Below are positions 8,946 through 16,499 of a stretch of DNA of 64,000 nt, piece by piece. The notes beneath the pieces are model-generated. The model saw only the letters and a program-made list of their open reading frames with translations, was not told where the DNA came from and did no database searches. The stretch's first letter is position 1, and each line of letters starts with the position of its first letter. A program made the translations under genes and the position numbers. This DNA comes from RGIG8306 sp964426655 (GTDB lineage Bacteria > Bacillota > Clostridia > Lachnospirales > Lachnospiraceae). Location of the stretch: NCBI GenBank assembly GCA_964426655.1, contig CAYRQT010000005.1, forward strand, positions 18,489 to 82,488, given 5' to 3'.

Positions 8946-9560
8946 ATGGATAAGCAGACGAAAGCCTTCCGGCTGGAAGGAAAACGCATTCGGGATTTAC
9001 GACTGATGCAGGAAATGTCCACCACGATCCTGGCAGAAAAAACAGGCGTAACGGCAGCATATATCTCCCAGATTGAAAGAAATCTGGCAGAACCGTCCCT
9101 TTCTGTCCTAAGAAAACTGGCCCAGGCATTGCATGTGGAACTGCTCTATTTGTTTGCGGATGATACACCGGCAGATGTGAAGATCACTTCTGCAGAAACT
9201 GCCTCTTTTCACACAGTGGCAGAAGCTGCTGCCAGATACCGTGTATTGTCCCCACTTCAATTAAAAAATGGGCAGAAACCGGAAATGTCTGTGATGGTGG
9301 TGTGCCTCGGCGGGGGAGAGTCTGATTATCAGGAGTATGTGACACATGATTATGCTGAATTTGTGACAGTCCTTTCCGGCATCATGGAATACCATACGGA
9401 AAAAAAGGTATATCGCCTGGAAGAAGGGGACAGTTTTTATTTAAAGCCCCATATTCCCCACCTGCTTCATAATCCTGGACAGGAAGAGGCAAAACTTCTG
9501 GCTGTGCTTGGAAACATCCACCCTAATATTTATTCAGAAAAGCACCCTTCACAGGGTTAA
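8946..9560 (+). CDS. XRE-family HTH regulator with C-terminal cupin domain (second of two)
   Basis: A 204-residue protein: HTH at about residues 13-68 (TGVTAAYISQIERNLAEPS) and a cupin at about 120-195 containing GDSFYLKPHIPHLLHN, whose histidines could hold a metal or ligand. It resembles the preceding gene in layout but is clearly diverged, so the two are probably an old duplication or independent recruits. The ATG lies three bases after the upstream stop, with AGGGAGGTG ahead of it. The dipeptide epimerase gene begins 23 bases later, so the regulators are embedded within, not beside, the catabolic operon. Confidence 0.87.
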   Translation: MDKQTKAFRLEGKRIRDLRLMQEMSTTILAEKTGVTAAYISQIERNLAEPSLSVLRKLAQALHVELLYLFADDTPADVKITSAETASFHTVAEAAARYRVLSPLQLKNGQKPEMSVMVVCLGGGESDYQEYVTHDYAEFVTVLSGIMEYHTEKKVYRLEEGDSFYLKPHIPHLLHNPGQEEAKLLAVLGNIHPNIYSEKHPSQG

Positions 9561-9583
9561 GGTTCACCTGGAAAGAGGTGAAT

Positions 9584-10699
9584 ATGAAAATCAAAAAAAT
9601 TGAGGCCAAAAGCATCCGGCTGGAGCTCTTGGCCCCCATTGAAATTGCACTGGGCAGAATTACCCATCAGGAAACAGTGATTGTGCGACTAAAGACAGAT
9701 ACCGGACTGACCGGATATGGAGAGGGTTGTGGCATGCCTTTTGTAACAGGAGAAACGCCGGAGAGTATTTTAAAAGCCATTTCGCTGTTTGACAGGCGCC
9801 TCAAAGATAAAGAAGTGTTTGCTATAGAAGAAATCCATTCGGATATGGATGGGGCAGTACAGGGCAATCCCGGGGCAAAGGCAGCAGTGGACATGGCCCT
9901 GTATGATGTGATGGCGCAGCAGGCAGGGCTTCCCCTGTATCAGTTTCTTGGGGGAACACAGGCGGTTCTGGAAACAGACGCCACAATCGGAATTGCCCCT
10001 CCGGATGTGATGGCACAGCAGGCCCAGTCCCTCTGGGAAAAGGGGTTTCGGCAACTGAAAATCAAGGCTGGTCTGGATGCAGCCCAGGACATTCAGGCCA
10101 TACAGAAAATACGCCGGGTCATTGNNNNNNNNNNNNNNNNNNNNNNNNNNNNNNNNNNNNNNNNNNNNNNNNNNNNNNNNAAAGTGGATGCCAATCAGGG
10201 CTGGGCAGAAAAGGAGACCCTTTTGGTATTAAAGGAAACAGAACAGCAGATCCATATTCTGGAGCAGCCCTGCAGGGCGGACCAACAGGGGGCCTTAAGG
10301 CGGTTGCGGGCCCGGACGACTGTGGAAATTATGGCAGATGAAAGTTGCTTTTCCCTGCATGATGCCTGGCAGCTGGCCTGTCAGGAAGCAGTGGATGGCT
10401 TCAATATCAAACTGATGAAATGCGGAGGCATTTTCCGGGCATTGCAGATTCACACCATCGCACAAACGGCAGGCATATCCTGCATGATCGGCTGCATGAT
10501 GGAAAGTCCGGTGGGCATCAGTGCAGCTGCGGCAGTGGCCAGTGCCTGTAAAAATATAACATATTGTGATCTGGACAGCTTTTTATGCCTGAAAGACAAT
10601 CCCAATCTGCAGGGGGGCTTTACCTGGGCAGAGCCGCTAATCTGCCTGGAAGGAGGGCCCGGATTGGGCGTCAGGGTAAATTTTGACCAGTTGTCATAG
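9584..10699 (+). CDS. Enolase-superfamily dipeptide epimerase (L-Ala-D/L-Glu epimerase type)
   Basis: A 371-residue protein in the MR/MLE branch of the enolase superfamily. It shows the catalytic K-x-K in LKIKAG, metal ligands Asp in VDANQGW, Glu in LEQPC and Asp in ADES, and the opposite catalytic Lys in FNIKLMKCGG. A D-x-D in YCDLDS near the C terminus is the signature by which dipeptide epimerases hold the substrate ammonium group. It should invert the C-terminal residue of a dipeptide such as L-Ala-D-Glu from murein. A 56-base N run (10125-10180) hides about 19 residues, in frame. ATG 9584 is served by AAAGAGG; the GTG at 9578 overlaps that site. Confidence 0.87.
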   Translation: MKIKKIEAKSIRLELLAPIEIALGRITHQETVIVRLKTDTGLTGYGEGCGMPFVTGETPESILKAISLFDRRLKDKEVFAIEEIHSDMDGAVQGNPGAKAAVDMALYDVMAQQAGLPLYQFLGGTQAVLETDATIGIAPPDVMAQQAQSLWEKGFRQLKIKAGLDAAQDIQAIQKIRRVIXXXXXXXXXXXXXXXXXXXKVDANQGWAEKETLLVLKETEQQIHILEQPCRADQQGALRRLRARTTVEIMADESCFSLHDAWQLACQEAVDGFNIKLMKCGGIFRALQIHTIAQTAGISCMIGCMMESPVGISAAAAVASACKNITYCDLDSFLCLKDNPNLQGGFTWAEPLICLEGGPGLGVRVNFDQLS

Positions 10700-10714
10700 A
10701 TGAAGAGGACAAGG

Positions 10715-11674
10715 ATGAACATCAAAAAATCAAAAGTTGCCATTGTGGGATGTGGCCTGGTAGGCTCGTCCACTGCATTTAGTCTGGTGACACAGGGCGT
10801 TTGCGATGAAGTATTGCTTATCGACCGGAATCCGGAGAAGGCAGTGGGAGAGGTGTTGGATCTGCGGGATACCATTATGTATCTGAATCGAAATGTAAGG
10901 GTGACGGCAGGGGATTATGCCTTATGCCAGGATGCAGATCTGGTAGTGATTACGGCGGGGCCCCCTCCCAGGCCCGGGCAGACCCGTCTGGACACCCTGG
11001 AGGCAGGGGCTGAAATTGTCAGCAGTATTGTGAAGCCCATAATGAAATCCGGATTTCAGGGAATCTTTATTGTTGTATCCAATCCGGTGGATATTCTTTC
11101 TTTTCTGGTATATCAGCTTTCTGGATTACCGAAAAATCAGGTCATTGGCACAGGCACATCGGTGGATACAGCCAGATTGCAGAATCAGATTGCAGATATT
11201 GTAGGTGTGGATCCCCGAAGTGTGTTTGCCTATTCCATGGGAGAACATGGGGACTCTCAGATGGTGCCATGGTCGGCAGTGACCATAGCCGGAAAGCCCA
11301 TTCAGGATGTGATTGCAGATAATCGGGATAAAATGTCTCTATTTAATATGGAGGATATTGTGGATAAAACAGCCCGGGGAGGCTGGGAAATTTACAATCG
11401 AAAGGGAACGACCTATTATGGAATTGCCTCTGCCTGTGCAGGAATCATAAAGGCCGTCCTGTATGATGAAAATATAATTATGCCGGTATCTGCCCTGCTG
11501 GAAGGAGAATATGGAGAAAAAGCCATTTTTGCAGGGGTTCCCTGTATATTGAACCGAAAGGGCGTCTCCGATATTCTGGAAATACATATGCAGGATGAAG
11601 AGAAAAAACGGTTTGCCCAATCGGCAGAGGTCATCCGACAGAATATTGAGAAAATAAAACATTACTTTCCGTGA
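10715..11674 (+). CDS. LDH/MDH-family 2-hydroxyacid dehydrogenase with atypical specificity loop
   Basis: A 319-residue NAD-dependent dehydrogenase: Rossmann motif VGCGLVGS at the N terminus, NPVDILSF, GTGTSVDTARLQ, and the catalytic-His motif GEHGDSQMVPWS. The closest family is L-lactate dehydrogenase, but the specificity loop reads AGPPPRPGQTRLD: the residue aligned with Gln102 of LDH (Arg in malate dehydrogenase) is Pro. The substrate may therefore be a larger 2-oxo/2-hydroxy acid, for example one derived from an amino acid. The start at 10715 is preferred over 10700 because AAGAGG at 10703-10708 precedes it. It is the last gene of the peptide-use block and is followed by a terminator. Confidence 0.85.
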   Translation: MNIKKSKVAIVGCGLVGSSTAFSLVTQGVCDEVLLIDRNPEKAVGEVLDLRDTIMYLNRNVRVTAGDYALCQDADLVVITAGPPPRPGQTRLDTLEAGAEIVSSIVKPIMKSGFQGIFIVVSNPVDILSFLVYQLSGLPKNQVIGTGTSVDTARLQNQIADIVGVDPRSVFAYSMGEHGDSQMVPWSAVTIAGKPIQDVIADNRDKMSLFNMEDIVDKTARGGWEIYNRKGTTYYGIASACAGIIKAVLYDENIIMPVSALLEGEYGEKAIFAGVPCILNRKGVSDILEIHMQDEEKKRFAQSAEVIRQNIEKIKHYFP

Positions 11675-11689
11675 ATAGGGGAAAAGGAG

Positions 11690-11718
11690 ACCATCGGCAT
11701 AAAGCCGGTGGTTTTTTT
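11690..11718 (+). terminator. Intrinsic terminator after the peptide-use operon
   Basis: A 9-bp stem (ACCATCGGC with GCCGGTGGT, one wobble pair, loop of five) ends in seven T. It separates the dehydrogenase gene from the phosphonate control region, whose first Pho-box-like element starts four bases later. Confidence 0.88.
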
Positions 11719-11721
11719 GCC

Positions 11722-11864
11722 CTTTACCAAACCTTAACGGCGCCACATGCATTCTTTACCGGAGGTTAACGGTAGTGTATCCATTTTTACCGGGCTTAAA
11801 TTTCATGCACCGGTTCTTTACCAAAGCTTAACGACCATGCTTTGGCTTTTACCCATGCTTTACC
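11722..11864 (+). promoter_or_regulatory. Five phased Pho-box-like repeats upstream of phn operon
   Basis: TTTACC begins at 11723, 11755, 11786, 11817 and 11848, i.e. every 31-32 bases. Each is followed by a second half-site: TTAACG at 11734, 11766 and 11828, TTAAAT at 11796 and TTTACC at 11859; the half-sites start 11 bases apart in four of the five (10 in the third). The form TTHACN-N5-TTHACN is that of PhoP/PhoB boxes of phosphate-starvation control in Bacillota. Ten half-sites on the same helical face ahead of phosphonate genes argue for PhoP-type activation. No good -35 is visible; GATAAA at 11894-11899 is a possible -10. Confidence 0.7.
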
Positions 11865-11951
11865 CCACTGTGCTAGTGAGATCCTCTTTTTCCGATAAAA
11901 TGGAGGTGTAAATGAGAAGAAAAAGGAAAGCAATTACAAAGGAGAGAAAGA

Positions 11952-13010
11952 ATGAGACCCCAGAAAATTTTTACGACTGTGCTGTGTACAGGACTGGTTC
12001 TTGCCCTTTTAGGCGGATGTTCTGCCTCTGCAGGTGCAGCAAAGAGTGTGGATACAACAGATAGCGGCGATTATGCAGAGACCATCACCCTGGTATGGTA
12101 TCCCAATGAATCCGCTGAGGATTATGATGCTGCCCGTGAAGAATATGCCAAGCTCATTGAGCAGGCCACCGGAAAAAAGGTGGAACAGAAATTAACGACC
12201 GATTATGCCATTGCCATTGAGTCTCTTTCCAACGGAACCGCCCAGATCTGTTTTATGGGAGCCCAGGGGTATATTGAGGCCAATGCAGCGAATTCGTCTG
12301 TTCAGCCGTTATTTGTGAATTCCGGAGAGTCCGGTACTTTGGATGATGCAAAATATTACAGCTTTCTGGCAGTAAATGAAGAAGATGCAGCAGAGTATCA
12401 GGATGGGGATGGCTATTCCATCGATAATATACAGGGCAAAAAAATGTCCTTTGTATCCAACAGCTCCACCTCTGGCTTTAAGGTGCCCACCAATTACATC
12501 ATTACACATTTTAGTGATTTGAATCTGACAGAAGATGACCTGATTGAAGGGGGAAGCGATAAATTCTTTTCTCAGGTAATGTTTGGAGGTTCTCACCAGG
12601 GTTCCGCCTACAACCTGCTTTCAGGAAAAGCAGATGTAGCGGCATTTTGTGACACGGAAATTGATCCATATGCATCCGTGGTAGAAGGGGAAGCCAACAC
12701 AGCAGGCGCAGTATACGAAATCAATGCAGATGCCAGTGCACCCTTTGATACGGTTACCGGAGAGGAATTTACAGTTCTGCAGTCCATCCCCGTGCTCAAT
12801 GGTCCCTTTGCCTATAATGCCGATACCCTGGATCCGGCAGATGTAACCGCCATTCAGGCGCTCTTCACTTCCGATGAAGTGGCAGAGAATGAAGCCATAT
12901 TTGTGCCGGAAGATTCTGAAAATGTGGGGATGTTCAAAAAGAAAGGTGATGAGAGGTTTGTACTGGTGGAGGATTCCTGGTATGACCCGATTCGGGAACT
13001 GAGCAAATAA
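11952..13010 (+). CDS. phnD: Phosphonate ABC transporter substrate-binding lipoprotein PhnD
   Basis: A 352-residue extracellular binding protein. The N terminus is a lipoprotein signal with lipobox LLGGC (Cys at about residue 24), so it is anchored outside the membrane. The mature part has the PhnD pattern, with LVWYPNESAEDYDAAREEY near the start and the NSSTSGFKVPTNYI and GSHQGSAYNLLSGKADVAAF stretches that line the phosphonate pocket in this family. It is the first gene of a transporter-plus-C-P-lyase operon; AAAGGAGA precedes the ATG. Phosphate-starvation control is expected from the repeats upstream. Confidence 0.93.
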   Translation: MRPQKIFTTVLCTGLVLALLGGCSASAGAAKSVDTTDSGDYAETITLVWYPNESAEDYDAAREEYAKLIEQATGKKVEQKLTTDYAIAIESLSNGTAQICFMGAQGYIEANAANSSVQPLFVNSGESGTLDDAKYYSFLAVNEEDAAEYQDGDGYSIDNIQGKKMSFVSNSSTSGFKVPTNYIITHFSDLNLTEDDLIEGGSDKFFSQVMFGGSHQGSAYNLLSGKADVAAFCDTEIDPYASVVEGEANTAGAVYEINADASAPFDTVTGEEFTVLQSIPVLNGPFAYNADTLDPADVTAIQALFTSDEVAENEAIFVPEDSENVGMFKKKGDERFVLVEDSWYDPIRELSK

Positions 13011-13028
13011 TAAAAAGGAGACAAAAAG

Positions 13029-13811
13029 ATGGCGCTTCTCAGTTTTCAGAATGTGGATAAGACCTATAACAATGTCACCAAGGCATTAGAGGATGTCACG
13101 TTCTCTGTTGAAGAAGGAGAGTTTGTGTCCATCATTGGCCCTTCGGGAGCTGGAAAATCCACACTCCTGCGCTGCATCAACCGTCTGGTGGATGCCACGC
13201 AGGGGGTGATTTTTTTTGATGGGCAGGAGGTGACTTCCAGCAGAAAAAAAGAGCTTCGAATGCTGCGAACAAAAACGGCCATGATTTTTCAACATTATAA
13301 TCTGGTTGAACGCTTAAGCGTGATTGAAAACGTTCTGCATGGACGTCTGGGGCAAAAGTCCACGCTCAGCGGTGCTGCAGGGTGGTACACCGAAGAGGAA
13401 AAGCAGGAAGCCTTTCAGGTGATTGAAGAAATGGGACTGGCAGAGCAGGCTTATAAACGATGCGATGAGTTGTCCGGGGGACAAAAACAGCGGGTGGGTA
13501 TCGCCCGAGCCATTATGCAGCACCCCAAACTGATTCTGTGTGATGAGCCCATTGCTTCTTTGGACCCTAAATCTTCAAAAATAATCATGGATCTCTTAAA
13601 AACCATCAATCAGACCAAAAATATCACCTGTCTGGTGAATCTGCATCAGGTGGATGTTGCCATAAAATATTCCGAACGAATCATGGGGGTGACCGCAGGA
13701 AAAATTGTATACGATGGGCCGACAGAAGGACTCACGAAGGGCATGATTCATAATATCTATCAGTCCAGTGAACATGATCTGATTACAGATGTGCAGGGAA
13801 GCGAAATATGA
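13029..13811 (+). CDS. phnC: Phosphonate ABC transporter ATP-binding protein PhnC
   Basis: A 260-residue ABC ATPase with Walker A GPSGAGKST (about residue 38), Q-loop FQHYNLVERLS, signature LSGGQKQR, Walker B LILCDEPIASLDP and the H-loop in LVNLHQVD. The FQHYNLVERL stretch and the full domain are typical for PhnC. It powers import of phosphonates through the two PhnE proteins. It starts 18 bases after phnD with AAAAGGAG ahead of it, and its stop overlaps phnE by four bases (ATGA). Confidence 0.95.
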   Translation: MALLSFQNVDKTYNNVTKALEDVTFSVEEGEFVSIIGPSGAGKSTLLRCINRLVDATQGVIFFDGQEVTSSRKKELRMLRTKTAMIFQHYNLVERLSVIENVLHGRLGQKSTLSGAAGWYTEEEKQEAFQVIEEMGLAEQAYKRCDELSGGQKQRVGIARAIMQHPKLILCDEPIASLDPKSSKIIMDLLKTINQTKNITCLVNLHQVDVAIKYSERIMGVTAGKIVYDGPTEGLTKGMIHNIYQSSEHDLITDVQGSEI

Positions 13812-14599
13812 GAAAAAATGCAGATGTATTCAAAAAACGGAAATGGACATATTCGATGGTGTTCCTGGTGTGTATTGCCATTTTTGCAGGAGCGTCGTTT
13901 TTGGCAGATTTCAATCCGGCAGAGGGTCTGCTGTCCTTTCCGGAAGCATTTCGATGGATTGTGTCCAATCTGGTGCCGGATGCCAATGCCATAAAGCGGC
14001 TGCCCAAGATTTTGAATGAGCTTTTGGAAACGGCGTTGCTGTCTGTAGCCGTAACCGTGTCGGCGGCGGTGGCCGCCTTCTTTTTCAGCCTGCCAGGTTC
14101 CGGCATCACAGGTTCCAGGGAAATACTGAAGCGGGCCGTACGCATTGTGGCCGCTTTTTTTCGAAATGTACCGGATGTGGTCTGGGCCATGCTTTTGATG
14201 TTTTCCTTTGGGCAAAATATTTTAACAGGTTTCTTTGCCCTGTTTTTTACCACATTTGGCTTACTGACCCGGGCATTCATTGAAACCATTGATGAAGTCA
14301 GTGCCGATTGTGCGGAGGCACTGGATGCCTCCGGAGCTAATTTTATTCAAAAGGTGTTTCAAGGCATTATTCCTTCCTCTCTTCCGGGTTTAACCACCTG
14401 GGTATTATATATGATTGAGACCAATATTCGTTCCTCCACCCTCATAGGCATCCTGACGGCAACGGGCATTGGATATCTGTTCGACCTGTATTACAAGCGA
14501 CTGGATTTTTCTTCAGCCAGTCTGGTGGTGCTGTCCATTGTGGTGCTGGTTTTAGCCATAGAAACCATTTCCAATAAAATAAGGCAGGTGATTCTATGA
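13808..14599 (+). CDS. phnE: Phosphonate ABC transporter permease PhnE (first)
   Basis: A 263-residue inner-membrane permease with about six hydrophobic segments. The EAA loop reads EALDASGANFIQKVFQGIIPSS, the PhnE-type ATPase contact site. PhnE is often duplicated in Bacillota, and a second copy follows with a four-base overlap, so a PhnE1-PhnE2 heterodimer is expected. It is translationally coupled to phnC. Confidence 0.93.
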   Translation: MRKNADVFKKRKWTYSMVFLVCIAIFAGASFLADFNPAEGLLSFPEAFRWIVSNLVPDANAIKRLPKILNELLETALLSVAVTVSAAVAAFFFSLPGSGITGSREILKRAVRIVAAFFRNVPDVVWAMLLMFSFGQNILTGFFALFFTTFGLLTRAFIETIDEVSADCAEALDASGANFIQKVFQGIIPSSLPGLTTWVLYMIETNIRSSTLIGILTATGIGYLFDLYYKRLDFSSASLVVLSIVVLVLAIETISNKIRQVIL

Positions 14600-15489
14600 A
14601 CAATGAGATGTCGGCCCTTGGCATAGAAATTATACAATATGACCCTCCAATGCCGGTCAGAAACCTGGAAGGGTACATCAGCCGGTCCCGAAGAGGGAAA
14701 ATTAAAATCGGCGCAAAGAGAAAAGGTCAGTTTGCCATATATGTCCTGATTCTGGCACTGCTAGGTCTGACGATTGTGGCATTTGTCACCTTTGATTACC
14801 AGGATATTGATTTTGGAAAGGCAGTTGCAGATACCCTTCACAATATTAAAACCGTTTTTCTGGAACCGGAACTATCCAGAGATACCTTCAGGGGTGTTTT
14901 GTACCAGTTGCTGGTAACCTTTTGCCTGGGCATTCTGGCCACAGTGATCGGGGCTGTACTGGCTTTCTTTTGTGCCCTCCTTTGTGCCCGCAACCTGGCT
15001 CATCCGGTTTGTGCGTACATTATAAAAAGTCTGGTGGCGGTGGCACGTGCGGTGCCCACCGTTCTCTGGGTCCTGATCTTTGCCGTTTCGGCAGGGCTTG
15101 GCAGCGTTGCAGCCGTGACAGGGCTGACCTTTCACAGCTTTGCCTATCTGACAAAGGCTTATGCGGAATCTATTGAAGAAATTCATCCAGGTGTCATTGA
15201 AGCCTTAAAATCAAACGGGGCAAAGTACTGGCAGATTATTTTTCAGGCTATTTTGCCCTCCACCATTACATCCATGGTGGCCTGGACATTTCTGCGGTTT
15301 GAAATTAATTTTGCAAATGCAGTGGCCATGGGGGCGGCAGCAGGGGCAGGAGGCATCGGCTTTAACCTGTTCATGGCCGGCAGTTTTTACTTCGATCTTC
15401 ATGAAATGGGTATGCTTACTTATATCGTGGTGATTACCATTGTGCTTTTGGAAATGGTATCCACCAAAATTAAAGGGAAGGTGAAGTGA
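14596..15489 (+). CDS. phnE: Phosphonate ABC transporter permease PhnE (second)
   Basis: A 297-residue permease homologous to the preceding gene but with an N-terminal extension of about 45 basic residues before the first membrane segment. The EAA loop reads EALKSNGAKYWQIIFQAILPST, and GAAAGAGGIGFNL follows near the C terminus. Together with the other PhnE it should form the phosphonate channel. Its stop overlaps the GTG that can start phnG. Confidence 0.93.
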   Translation: MNNEMSALGIEIIQYDPPMPVRNLEGYISRSRRGKIKIGAKRKGQFAIYVLILALLGLTIVAFVTFDYQDIDFGKAVADTLHNIKTVFLEPELSRDTFRGVLYQLLVTFCLGILATVIGAVLAFFCALLCARNLAHPVCAYIIKSLVAVARAVPTVLWVLIFAVSAGLGSVAAVTGLTFHSFAYLTKAYAESIEEIHPGVIEALKSNGAKYWQIIFQAILPSTITSMVAWTFLRFEINFANAVAMGAAAGAGGIGFNLFMAGSFYFDLHEMGMLTYIVVITIVLLEMVSTKIKGKVK

Positions 15490-15923
15490 GGCAGATGATG
15501 GAGAAAAAAAGAATTTCAAGAATCCTGGCCCGGGCCAGGGATGAGGCAGTCAAAGCATTGGCTGAAGAAATTATGGCTGAGCATACTCCCCTCATTATAA
15601 AGGCACCGAAAAAGTCCCTGGTCATGATTCGGATGCAGGAGCCGGTGGAAGAAAGTCTGTTTTATCTGGGGGAAGTGATGGTCAGTGAATCCATCGTAGA
15701 TATTGAAGGAGTAAAGGGAATGGCTGTGCTGATGGGGGATCATTATGAAAAAGTACTTCATATGGCTATCATTGACGGGGCCTGTAATAAGGGAGTTTTT
15801 AAAAGATATGGCTTGCTGGAAACCTGGGAAAAAGAACAGAGGGAGGCAATGGAGAAAGAGAATGCCATGTTCATGCAGACAATGGTGAATTTTCAGAGCA
15901 TGGATACAGAGGAGACAGAATGA
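15486..15923 (+). CDS. phnG: C-P lyase core subunit PhnG
   Basis: A protein of about 145 residues. PhnG is part of the PhnGHIJ core and supports the nucleosidase step that makes alpha-D-ribose 1-methylphosphonate 5-triphosphate. The ARARDEAVKALAEEIM stretch, the VMIRMQEPVEESLFYLGEV segment and the GHxxxK-like HYEKVLHMAIIDGA part match the family pattern. The start is uncertain: GTG 15486 overlaps the upstream stop (GGGAAGG ahead), while ATG 15495/15498 is served by GAGG. It overlaps phnH by four bases. Confidence 0.9.
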   Translation: MRQMMEKKRISRILARARDEAVKALAEEIMAEHTPLIIKAPKKSLVMIRMQEPVEESLFYLGEVMVSESIVDIEGVKGMAVLMGDHYEKVLHMAIIDGACNKGVFKRYGLLETWEKEQREAMEKENAMFMQTMVNFQSMDTEETE

Positions 15924-16498
15924 AAACACTGCATACATTTGATGAAGTATTGGATACCCAGAAGGTTTTCCGCCTTTTATTGGAAGCGATGGCAAATCCT
16001 GGACGGCGGTGTTCCATCAAAGAACAAAGCCAGAAGTTATATGGAAAGCAGCCGGCACTGCTGGCAGTGGCCATGACCCTGCTGGACAATGGGATTTCCT
16101 TTTCAGCCCCCAATAATCCGGAGCTGACAGAACAAATTGTGCTGCTGACCCACGCCAGGGAAACATCTCCTGGTCGGGCAGATTACATTTTCCTCTCTTC
16201 AGAAGAAGTGCTTTTTGAATGTATGGTTGCGGCAAAGGATGGGACTTTGGAAAATCCCCATGAATCCGCGACCATTATTCTTGCCAAACCGACAGGGGAA
16301 GCAGAACATACACTTACTATCAGGGGCCCGGGCGTGGATGGGCAGCAGCGGGTTTATATGCCTGCGGTGGTAAGCAGGGCACTTACCTGTCGGACACAGC
16401 AGGGGTATGAGTATCCCAGGGGAATAGATCTGATATTCCTTTTTCCAGGTGATGAAGTGTGCTGTGTGCCAAGACTTGTACGAATGGAGGCAGAGTGA
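15920..16498 (+). CDS. phnH: C-P lyase core subunit PhnH
   Basis: A 192-residue protein with the PhnH opening pattern (HTFDEVLDTQKVFRLLLEAM, ANPGRR) and the GxGIDG-like stretch TIRGPGVDGQQRVYMP near residue 135. PhnH is a pyridoxal-enzyme-fold subunit of the PhnGHIJ complex without its own cofactor. It starts within a four-base overlap with phnG and ends two bases before the chosen phnI start. Confidence 0.93.
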   Translation: MKTLHTFDEVLDTQKVFRLLLEAMANPGRRCSIKEQSQKLYGKQPALLAVAMTLLDNGISFSAPNNPELTEQIVLLTHARETSPGRADYIFLSSEEVLFECMVAAKDGTLENPHESATIILAKPTGEAEHTLTIRGPGVDGQQRVYMPAVVSRALTCRTQQGYEYPRGIDLIFLFPGDEVCCVPRLVRMEAE

Positions 16499-16499
16499 T

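Noticed and set aside
11722..11864. Reading the 31-base repeats as a CRISPR array
   Set aside because: Only 12-17 bases of each unit are conserved, and the position, 11-base half-site spacing and motif fit Pho boxes; there are no cas genes.
11912..12064. A 50-codon frame with GGAGGTG ahead, overlapping the phnD start in another frame
   Set aside because: The product is basic and Cys-rich because it reads the phnD signal peptide out of frame; phnD has its own AAAGGAGA site. No sign of a real leader peptide.
16449..16499. 17 extra codons before phnI
   Set aside because: They overlap phnH and differ from the normal PhnI N terminus, which starts at MGYVAV.
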